Shown: positions 27,780 to 34,704 of the stretch, one piece after another | How the letters are laid out: the number at the start of each line of letters is the position of its first letter | Numbering within the stretch: the stretch's first letter is position 1 | DNA from: an uncultured Burkholderiales bacterium | GTDB taxonomy: Bacteria > Pseudomonadota > Gammaproteobacteria > Burkholderiales > Burkholderiaceae_C | Direction of reading: 5' to 3' | NCBI GenBank assembly: GCA_903856995.1 | Contig: CAIODK010000120.1 | Coordinates: forward strand, 1-34,704 | DNA length: 34,704 nucleotides | The notes under the pieces: generated by a model | What the model was told of the DNA's origin: nothing | The model's database searches: none | The model's input: only the letters and a program-made list of their open reading frames with translations | Program-made: the position numbers and the translations under genes

Positions 27780-29633
27780 TTAAGCGCGCCACACAGTGCC
27801 AATAGAGACGCCTTGCAATTTCTTCTTGCGACCGTACCAAACGTTGACCAAGCCACGCGAGAAGAACACCGCGGAGAACATGCTGGTCAAAATGCCCAAG
27901 CAATGCACCACGGCAAAGCCGCGCACAGGGCCGGAGCCAAAGGCCAACAAGGCCAAACCCGCAATCAAGGTGGTGACGTTGGAGTCGAGGATGGTGGCCC
28001 AAGCGCGGTCGTAGCCCGCGTGGATGGCCGACTGAGGCGACGCGCCGTTGCGCAACTCTTCGCGCACGCGCTCGTTGATCAACACGTTGGCGTCAATCGC
28101 CATACCCAGCACCAAGGCCATCGCGGCCATGCCAGGCAAGGTGAGCGTGGCTTGCAACATGGAGAGCACCGCCACCAAGAGCAACAAGTTCACCGCCAGC
28201 GAGACGCTGGAGAACACGCCAAACAACATGTAATAAATGCACATGAAACCGGTCACGGCCACAAAGCCCCAGGTGACGGAGTCGAACCCTTTGGCAATGT
28301 TTTCAGCCCCGAGGCTTGGGCCAATGGTGCGCTCTTCGATGATTTCCATCGGCGCAGCGAGTGAGCCCGCGCGCAACAGCAAGGCGGTGTCATTGGCTTC
28401 TGTGGTGCTCATGCGGCCAGAAATTTGCACGCGGCCGCCACCGATTTCACTGCGGATCACAGGCGCGGTCACGACTTCGCCTTTGCCTTTTTCAAACAGC
28501 AAGATGGCCATGCGCTTGCCCACGCTCTCGCGGGTCACGTCTTTGAAGATGCGCGCGCCTTTGGCGTCGAGCGTCAGGTGCACGGCGGCTTCTTGGTTTT
28601 GGGTGTCAAAGCCGGGCTGCGCGTCGGTGAGGTTCTCGCCAGTCAAGATGACTTGCTTCTTCACGATCACCGCTTGACCGCTACGGTCTAAGAAACGTTC
28701 GGTCCCAAATGGCACAGGGCCATTGCCAAACTCTGCAGAGCGGGCTTCGGCGCTGTCGTCCACCATGCGGATTTCCAGCGTGGCGGTGCGACCCAAAATG
28801 TCTTTGGCCTTGGCCGTGTCTTGCACGCCTGGCAGCTGCACCACGATGCGGTCAGTCCCTTGCTGCTGAATCACAGGTTCGGCCACGCCCAACTCGTTGA
28901 TACGGTTGTGCAGGGTGGTGATGTTTTGCTTGATGGCCTGCTCTTGCACACGCTTAGCAGCCACAGGGTTGATGACCGCGGTGAGCTTGAAGTCAGCGCC
29001 ATCAGGGGCGCTGGTGGTTTGCAGATCCAAGAACTGGTCTTGAATCACGCGTTGCGCAGCTTCGAGCGTTGCCATATCGCGGAAGCGAATTTCAATGGTT
29101 TGGTTGTTGCGGCTGATACCGCTGTGGCGCACGTTCTTTTCGCGCAAACCGGTACGGATATCGCCGGCCAAGGCCTCGGCCTTCTTGGTCAGCGCGGCAG
29201 GCATGTCGACTTGCAACATGAAATGCACGCCGCCTCGCAAATCAAGGCCCAAATACATAGGCGCTGCGTGAAGCGCGGTCAACCATGCGGGAGAACGGGC
29301 CAATAAATTCAAAGCCACCACATACGAGGCGTCGTTGGCGTCGGGCACCAAGGCTTGCTGAATTGCGTCCTTGGCTTTGAGCTGGTTGTCGGTGGTGTCA
29401 AAGCGAACCTTGAGCGAGCCGTTGTCCAAGGTCACCACATCGGGGGTGAGGTTGGCCGCTTGCAAGGCGGTTTGCACGCGCACTTGCAAGGCGGCATCCA
29501 CCTTGACCGATGACTTGGCAGCCGACACCTGCACGGCAGGCGCTTCGCCAAAAAAGTTAGGCAGCGTGTAGATGCTGCCGATCAACAAAGCGATCACGAT
29601 GATCGCGTACTTCCAAAGGGGGTAACGGTTCAT
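27780..29633 (-). CDS. secD: Protein translocase subunit SecD
   Basis: 617 aa. MNRYPLWKYAIIVIALLIGSIYTLPN, LGLDLRGGVHFMLQVD, GMAIDANVLINERVREEL. Confidence 0.96.
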   Translation of the reverse strand: MNRYPLWKYAIIVIALLIGSIYTLPNFFGEAPAVQVSAAKSSVKVDAALQVRVQTALQAANLTPDVVTLDNGSLKVRFDTTDNQLKAKDAIQQALVPDANDASYVVALNLLARSPAWLTALHAAPMYLGLDLRGGVHFMLQVDMPAALTKKAEALAGDIRTGLREKNVRHSGISRNNQTIEIRFRDMATLEAAQRVIQDQFLDLQTTSAPDGADFKLTAVINPVAAKRVQEQAIKQNITTLHNRINELGVAEPVIQQQGTDRIVVQLPGVQDTAKAKDILGRTATLEIRMVDDSAEARSAEFGNGPVPFGTERFLDRSGQAVIVKKQVILTGENLTDAQPGFDTQNQEAAVHLTLDAKGARIFKDVTRESVGKRMAILLFEKGKGEVVTAPVIRSEIGGGRVQISGRMSTTEANDTALLLRAGSLAAPMEIIEERTIGPSLGAENIAKGFDSVTWGFVAVTGFMCIYYMLFGVFSSVSLAVNLLLLVAVLSMLQATLTLPGMAAMALVLGMAIDANVLINERVREELRNGASPQSAIHAGYDRAWATILDSNVTTLIAGLALLAFGSGPVRGFAVVHCLGILTSMFSAVFFSRGLVNVWYGRKKKLQGVSIGTVWRA

Positions 29634-29660
29634 GGTCGCTTCGTCGTCAAGGGCTAAAAA

Positions 29661-29990
29661 TTACAGCGAGCCTTTAGGCAACACCTGCACAACAGCTTGG
29701 CGCTGGACTTGGACTTCAACACCTGCGGCGATTTCCACGCTCACAGTGCCTTCAGACAACTTAGTTACTTTGCCGAGCAAGCCGCCAACGGTGGCGACTT
29801 CGTCGCCTTTGGCGATCGCCTCGATCATGGCTTTGTGTTCTTTTTGACGTTTCATCTGTGGACGAATCATCACGAAATACAAGACCACAAACATCAACAC
29901 CAAAGGCAGCATCCCAGTGAGCGAAGACATGATGTCATTACCTGCAGCAGCGGCAGGAGCGGTTTGGGCAAAAGCAGAAGAAATCAACAC
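29661..29990 (-). CDS. yajC: Preprotein translocase accessory subunit YajC
   Basis: 109 aa from GTG (29988-29990), preceded by AGGAG. VLYFVMIRPQMKRQKEHKAMIEAIAKGDEVATVGGLLGKV. Confidence 0.92.
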   Translation of the reverse strand: MLISSAFAQTAPAAAAGNDIMSSLTGMLPLVLMFVVLYFVMIRPQMKRQKEHKAMIEAIAKGDEVATVGGLLGKVTKLSEGTVSVEIAAGVEVQVQRQAVVQVLPKGSL

Positions 29991-30015
29991 GGTCAAGCTC
30001 CTAATTGAGGGACTG

Positions 30016-30042
30016 CTGCTGGGGTGCAAAACGCCCCAGCAG
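30016..30042 (-). other. Inverted repeat between ior and yajC
   Basis: CTGCTGGGG (30016-30024) / CCCCAGCAG (30034-30042), 9-nt loop. Confidence 0.55.
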
Positions 30043-30078
30043 ACCAACCGCGGATTGTATGCGGCTGGCTTGCCCCCC

Positions 30079-33000
30079 TTATTTAAGAGCTGACCACTGC
30101 GCTTTCAGCCCCTCCCACTTCTCACGGGCTACCGCGAGATGGCGGGCTTTGACATGACCAAACCCTTTGATTTGCTCAGGGATTCGCGCTATGTCCACCG
30201 CCAGCCCATGGTTGCGGGCGTTGAGCTGACTCACCAGCACCTCCACATTGGTGCGGTACTGGGCAATCAGGGCGCGCTCGGTTCGCCGCTCTTCGGTGTG
30301 GCCAAACACATCCAGCGCAGAGCCCCGCAAGCCTTTGAACCGCTTGAGCAGCTTGAACCCCGTCAGCATGAGTGGCCCAAACTTTTGCTTTTGCAACTCA
30401 CCCTTTGCGTTGGTTTTGGCGATGCGCGGCGGTGCCAAGTGGTAGTTGAGGGTGTAGTCGCCCTCGAACATGCCCTCGATCTTGTGCAAGAACGCGGCAT
30501 CGGTGTGCAAACGCGCGACCTCGTACTCGTCTTTGTAAGCCATGAGCTTGAAGAGGTTACGAGCCACGGCCTCTGTGAGTGTGGATTTGTGCAGCGAAGC
30601 CTCGGCAGCGCGCACGCGCTCCACCACGGCCCGGTAGCTGTTGGCGTAGGCAGCGTTCTGATAGTCAGTCAAAAATGCCACGCGCTTTTCAATCACGTCG
30701 TCTACGCCCGTGGGTTTGTGAAACTGCACGATTTGCTCAGGTGCCAGCAGGCCCGCCACCACCTCCCAATGCTCGGCGCAGTGACGCCCCCAAGCAAAGG
30801 CCGCTTTGTTTTGCGCCACAGCCATGTCGTTGAGCTCGATGGCCCGCATCAAGGCTTCAAAGCCCAAGGGCAGCCAGCCCTTTTGCCAAGCGAAGCCAAG
30901 GATCATGGGGTTCACATAGATGCTGTCGCCCAACACCTGTGTTGCGACGCGGTCTGCATCAAACGCACTCACGCCTTCTGGGCCGACAGCGTGTGCGATT
31001 TCAGCGATGCAGGCCTCGCCCGGGTTTTGCCAATTGGCGTCGCGCACAAAAGCTGCCGTGGGCGCGCTGTGGGCGTTGAGCGCCACATGGGTGCGCCCTG
31101 CGCGCATGCGCTGCAGCGTTTCTTTGTGTGCGGTGACGATGGGGTCGCAACCCATGACCAGGTCTGCCGATGCCGTGCTGACGCGCGTGGTCCGAATGTC
31201 TGCTTGGGTACTGGCGATCAACACATGGCTCCAGGTTGCACCGCCTTTTTGCGCCAAGCCTGCCGCGTCCTGCGTGACGATGCCTTTGCCTTCGATGTGC
31301 GCAGCCATGCCCAGCAACTGCCCGATGGTGATGACGCCTGTGCCGCCCACACCGGCCACCACCGTGGCCCACGGTTGCGTGATGTCCGGCAAGCGGGGCT
31401 CTGGCAGTGCGGCCTCTGGCAGCGCAATGCGTGACACGCCTTGGGCCTTCTTTTTCAACTGCCCACCCTCCACCGTGACGAAGCTGGGGCAAAAGCCTTT
31501 CAAACAACTGAGATCTTTGTTGCAGGTGCTTTGGTTGATGGTGCGCTTGCGCCCAAACTCGGTCTCTAGCGGCTCCACGCTCATGCAGTTGCTTTGCACG
31601 CCGCAGTCGCCGCAGCCCTCGCAAACCAACTCGTTGATCAACACCCGCACTGCGGGGTCCACCATCGTGCCGCGTTTGCGACGGCGACGTTTTTCTGTCG
31701 CGCACGTTTGGTCGTAAATGATGACGGTGCAGCCCTTGACTTCACGCATCTCACGCTGAATGCGATCGAGCTCGTCGCGGTGAAACACAGACACCCCGCT
31801 GACCAAGTCTGCGCCTTCGTATTTTTCAGGCTCGTCTGTCACCACAGCGATGCGTTGCGCGCCTTCGGCCTTCATGCTCTGTGCGATTTGCAACACACTG
31901 TGGCCCTCAGGGCGCTCACCCACCGGTTGCCCGCCTGTCATGGCCACCGCGTCGTTGTACAAAATTTTGTAGGTGATGTTCACCCCCGCCGCAATGCTTT
32001 GCCGCACGGCCAAGCTACCGCTGTGGAAATACGTGCCATCGCCCAAGTTGGCGAAGATGTGCTTGTCGTTCACAAACGGCTGTTGGCCCACCCAAGGCAC
32101 GCCTTCCCCGCCCATTTGTGTGAAGCCATCGGTGTTGCGATCCATCCACAGCGTCATAAAGTGGCAGCCAATGCCAGCCATCGCACGCGAACCCTCGGGC
32201 ACTTTGGTGGACGTGTTGTGCGGACAGCCCGAGCAGAACCACGGTTGACGATCGGCCTTCAGATGCACCGCCGCCGTCGCCTGCTCTTTGCCGCTGATGA
32301 TGGCCAGCTGCGCGTGGATGCGCGCGCTGATGTCGTCACCCACGCCAAGCTTGAGCACGCGCTGGGCAATGGCTTTGGCAATCAGAGAAGGGTTCAGATC
32401 AGCATTGGCACGCAACAAGGTGTTGGCACTCGGGTTGGGCATGGACCATTCGCCGCCGCCGCCGAAGGGGTTTTCATGGCCCTGGGTCTCGCCCATGTCG
32501 TTGAACTTGCCCAACACATTGGGCCGCACATCGGCGCGCCAGTTGTACAACTCTTCTTTGAGTTGGTACTCAATGACTTGGCGCTTTTCTTCGATCACCA
32601 AAATCTCTTGCAAACCACTGGCGAATTCACGCGTGAGCTGCGCGTCCAGCGGCCACACCACCGCCACTTTGTGCAAACGGATGCCAAGGCGACGGCAGGT
32701 GTCGTCGTCTAAGCCGAGGTCCAACAAGGCTTGACGTGTGTCGTTATAGGCCTTGCCGCTGGCGATCAAACCGAGCCGGTCATTCGGGCCTTCAATCACG
32801 TTGTGGTTCAAACGGTTGGCGCGCACATAAGCAAGTGCGGCGTACCACTTGTAGTCAAACAAGCGCGCCTCCTGACTCAGCGCGTCATCGGGCCAGCGGA
32901 TGTGGACACCCCCGGGGGGCATCTCAAACTCCGGAATCACGATTTGAACGCGCTCGGGGTCAATCACCGCGGTGGCGCTGGACTCCACGATTTCTTGAAT

Positions 33001-33639
33001 CGTTTTCATGCCCGACCACAGGCCGCTGAAGCGGCTCATCGCGATCGCGTGCAAACCCAAATCCAAAATCTCTTGCACACTGCTCGGGAAGAACACCGGT
33101 GTGCCGCAGGCCTTGAAGATGTGATCGCTTTGGTGTGCAGCGGTGGAGCTTTTCGCCACATGATCATCGCCCGCCACAGCCAGCACGCCACCCCACGGGG
33201 TCGTGCCCGCCATGTTGGCGTGCTTGAACACGTCCGAACAGCGGTCCACGCCCGGGCCTTTGCCATACCAAATGCCGAACACACCGTCAAACTTGTTGCT
33301 GCCGGGCGGGGCAAAGCCCAGTTGCTGCGTGCCCCACAAGGCGGTCGCGGCCAGCTCTTCGTTCACCCCAGGCTGAAACACAATGTTTTGCGCTTGCAGG
33401 TAAGGCCTGGCCTTCCACAGCGCTTGGTCATAGGTACCCAAAGGCGAGCCGCGATAGCCACTGATAAAGCCTGCGGTGTTTTTGCCTTGCAAAGCATCGC
33501 GTTGACGCTGCAACATGGGCAGCTTGACCAAGGCTTGCACACCACTCATGAAGGCGCGCCCTTGGTCGAGGCTGTATTTGTCGTCCAGCGTCACGGCTGC
33601 GAGTGCGCGGCGAATGTGCTCGGGTAAGGGGGCGTTCAT
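30079..33639 (-). CDS. Fused indolepyruvate ferredoxin oxidoreductase (alpha/beta domains in one chain)
   Basis: 1186 aa. FISGYRGSPLGTYDQALW, FCSGCPHNTSTKVPEGSRAMAGIGCH, CEGCGDCGVQSNC...CNKDLSCLKGFCPS, VVAGVGGTGVITIGQLL. Confidence 0.9.
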   Translation of the reverse strand: MNAPLPEHIRRALAAVTLDDKYSLDQGRAFMSGVQALVKLPMLQRQRDALQGKNTAGFISGYRGSPLGTYDQALWKARPYLQAQNIVFQPGVNEELAATALWGTQQLGFAPPGSNKFDGVFGIWYGKGPGVDRCSDVFKHANMAGTTPWGGVLAVAGDDHVAKSSTAAHQSDHIFKACGTPVFFPSSVQEILDLGLHAIAMSRFSGLWSGMKTIQEIVESSATAVIDPERVQIVIPEFEMPPGGVHIRWPDDALSQEARLFDYKWYAALAYVRANRLNHNVIEGPNDRLGLIASGKAYNDTRQALLDLGLDDDTCRRLGIRLHKVAVVWPLDAQLTREFASGLQEILVIEEKRQVIEYQLKEELYNWRADVRPNVLGKFNDMGETQGHENPFGGGGEWSMPNPSANTLLRANADLNPSLIAKAIAQRVLKLGVGDDISARIHAQLAIISGKEQATAAVHLKADRQPWFCSGCPHNTSTKVPEGSRAMAGIGCHFMTLWMDRNTDGFTQMGGEGVPWVGQQPFVNDKHIFANLGDGTYFHSGSLAVRQSIAAGVNITYKILYNDAVAMTGGQPVGERPEGHSVLQIAQSMKAEGAQRIAVVTDEPEKYEGADLVSGVSVFHRDELDRIQREMREVKGCTVIIYDQTCATEKRRRRKRGTMVDPAVRVLINELVCEGCGDCGVQSNCMSVEPLETEFGRKRTINQSTCNKDLSCLKGFCPSFVTVEGGQLKKKAQGVSRIALPEAALPEPRLPDITQPWATVVAGVGGTGVITIGQLLGMAAHIEGKGIVTQDAAGLAQKGGATWSHVLIASTQADIRTTRVSTASADLVMGCDPIVTAHKETLQRMRAGRTHVALNAHSAPTAAFVRDANWQNPGEACIAEIAHAVGPEGVSAFDADRVATQVLGDSIYVNPMILGFAWQKGWLPLGFEALMRAIELNDMAVAQNKAAFAWGRHCAEHWEVVAGLLAPEQIVQFHKPTGVDDVIEKRVAFLTDYQNAAYANSYRAVVERVRAAEASLHKSTLTEAVARNLFKLMAYKDEYEVARLHTDAAFLHKIEGMFEGDYTLNYHLAPPRIAKTNAKGELQKQKFGPLMLTGFKLLKRFKGLRGSALDVFGHTEERRTERALIAQYRTNVEVLVSQLNARNHGLAVDIARIPEQIKGFGHVKARHLAVAREKWEGLKAQWSALK

Positions 33640-33733
33640 GTGTGTCTCCGTTTTTTGCTTCTAGGCAAAGTGTAGGCCGCACTTCTGGATAAAGGCTTTC
33701 TATTTATTCGTCCATTCGCATGCTCGCCGCAAT

Positions 33734-33769
33734 ATTCTTTCTAGAATCATTGAATTAACGAAACGTTAA
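33734..33769. promoter_or_regulatory. Two inverted repeats in the ior / Lrp-regulator divergent intergenic region
   Basis: ATTCT-TTCT-AGAAT (33734-33747) and TTAACG-AAA-CGTTAA (33755-33769), the latter 9 bp before the regulator ATG. Confidence 0.5.
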
Positions 33770-33778
33770 GGCTCTTAC

Positions 33779-34276
33779 ATGGAAACCCTAGATAACTTTG
33801 ATCTTGCGATATTGCGTGAGCTTCAGACCGATGCACGCCTAACCAACGCTGATTTAGCGCAGCGCGTTGGGCTCAGCGCGGCGCCGTGTTGGCGTCGTGT
33901 TCGGGTCTTAGAGGAGGAGGGCTACATCACCGGTTACCGCGCTGAAATCAACCGCCACAAAATCGGCCTGGGCGTCTTAGCCTTTGTGCGCCTCGATGCC
34001 GAGCGTAATTCCGGCGACGTGACACGCAAACTAGAAACTGCGATTCGTAAAATTCCAGAAATCGTGACATGCCACTACATCAGCGGCACAGGCACATTTG
34101 AACTACAAGTGGTGTCGCAAAACTTGGAAAGCTTTAGCCAATTTGCCAGACATGTCCTGCTTAATTTGCCACATGTGAAAGACATGCACACCAGTTTTTC
34201 GCTTGGCGAAGTCAAGGCCAGCGGGGCTTTACCACTGACGCATGTGACACCCAGCAAGAAATCAAAACACGTTTGA
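33779..34276 (+). CDS. Lrp/AsnC-family transcriptional regulator
   Basis: 165 aa. LDNFDLAILRELQTDARLTNADLAQRVGLSAAPCWRRVRVLEEEGYITGYRAEIN. Confidence 0.93.
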   Translation: METLDNFDLAILRELQTDARLTNADLAQRVGLSAAPCWRRVRVLEEEGYITGYRAEINRHKIGLGVLAFVRLDAERNSGDVTRKLETAIRKIPEIVTCHYISGTGTFELQVVSQNLESFSQFARHVLLNLPHVKDMHTSFSLGEVKASGALPLTHVTPSKKSKHV

Positions 34277-34282
34277 ACATTA

Positions 34283-34307
34283 AAAAGCCCTCAACAAGAG
34301 GGCTTTT
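34283..34307. terminator. Bidirectional rho-independent terminator
   Basis: AAAAGCCCTC-AACAA-GAGGGCTTTT, perfect stem with A/T flanks between convergent genes. Confidence 0.88.
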
Positions 34308-34323
34308 CTCGACAGTAATTACC

Positions 34324-34704
34324 TTAGTTTTGGCGCGGCCACAACACCCACAAACGCAAACCTTGCTTCATACGCCCAGCAAAGTCACCCGCCTCAGGGC
34401 CCGTGCCCGCAAAATAATCCGCACGTACTGCGCCCACGATGGCGCTGCCTGTGTCCTGTGCAAATACCAAGCGCTGCAGATTGACGTTCGGCCCCGAACT
34501 CGCTAACCATACCGGCGTGCCGTAGGGGATGGCATCTTTGTCCACCGCGATGGAACGCCCTGCGGTGAGAGGCACACCTTGTGCACCGCGCGGGCCAAGA
34601 TCGGCATCGGCTGCGCTGCGCACTTCTTCGCGGAAGAACACATAACGCGGATTGCTCCAGAACATCTCTTGCACCAAGCGCGGGTTGCTTTGTTGCGTGC
34701 TGAC
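34324..34704 (-). CDS. mltA: Membrane-bound lytic murein transglycosylase A, C-terminal fragment (runs off right edge)
   Basis: Reverse translation VSTQQSNPRLVQEMFWSNPRYVFFRE...LTAGRSIAVDKDAIPYGTPVWL...QDTGSAIVGAVRADYFAGTGPEAGDFAGRMKQGLRLWVLWPR fits the MltA/3D C-terminus. Confidence 0.9.
   Translation of the reverse strand, partial: VSTQQSNPRLVQEMFWSNPRYVFFREEVRSAADADLGPRGAQGVPLTAGRSIAVDKDAIPYGTPVWLASSGPNVNLQRLVFAQDTGSAIVGAVRADYFAGTGPEAGDFAGRMKQGLRLWVLWPRQN

Noticed and set aside
27813-28364. 183-aa plus-strand ORF opposite secD
   Set aside because: His/Gln/Gly-rich antisense translation within a conserved essential gene.
30139-33627. Long plus-strand ORFs (431, 372 and 298 aa) antisense to ior
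   Set aside because: They lie entirely opposite a clear 1186-aa coding gene; no recognisable domains, low-complexity His/Arg/Ala/Gln-rich translations typical of shadow ORFs in high-GC coding DNA.
1-34704. CRISPR array, tRNA/rRNA, IS element, toxin-antitoxin, defence system or prophage
   Set aside because: No direct-repeat arrays with spacers, no RNA gene motifs, and no transposase, integrase, nuclease or toxin-like ORFs seen on reading both strands; gene content is metabolic and housekeeping.

Overview
The window looks chromosomal and betaproteobacterial (Burkholderiales, probably Comamonadaceae; inferred from gene content and codon usage). I see no CRISPR array, tRNA/rRNA, transposase or phage gene. 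From left to right: (1) the start of pgk, cut by the left edge. (2) A ~17 kb sugar-acid catabolic island (250-17659) in two divergent arms. The minus arm has an altronate-dehydratase-type UxaA, two SDRs, a 3-hydroxyisobutyrate-dehydrogenase-like enzyme, a KDG kinase and an IlvD/Edd dehydratase. The plus arm has a 2-hydroxyacid dehydrogenase, a four-gene sugar ABC importer, gluconokinase, a gluconate-5-dehydrogenase-like SDR, an L-idonate-dehydrogenase-like enzyme, a cupin, a GntR/FadR regulator, a DenD-like D-erythronate dehydrogenase and another SDR. (3) azlCD, fmt, def, dprA and smg. (4) A branched-chain/aromatic-type Liv ABC operon. (5) secF, secD and yajC. (6) A fused indolepyruvate ferredoxin oxidoreductase with a divergent Lrp/AsnC regulator. 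(7) The C-terminus of mltA, cut by the right edge. The most interesting signals are a FadR/GntR-type operator (TNGTNNNACNA) set inside overlapping divergent promoter-like elements between the two arms, with a near-copy upstream of the ABC importer; the apparent convergence of the island on KDG and gluconate; stem-loops just downstream of both ABC solute-binding-protein genes; an Arg in place of the Walker A Lys in LivF; and an 8-bp, five-unit tandem repeat beginning at the smg stop codon.
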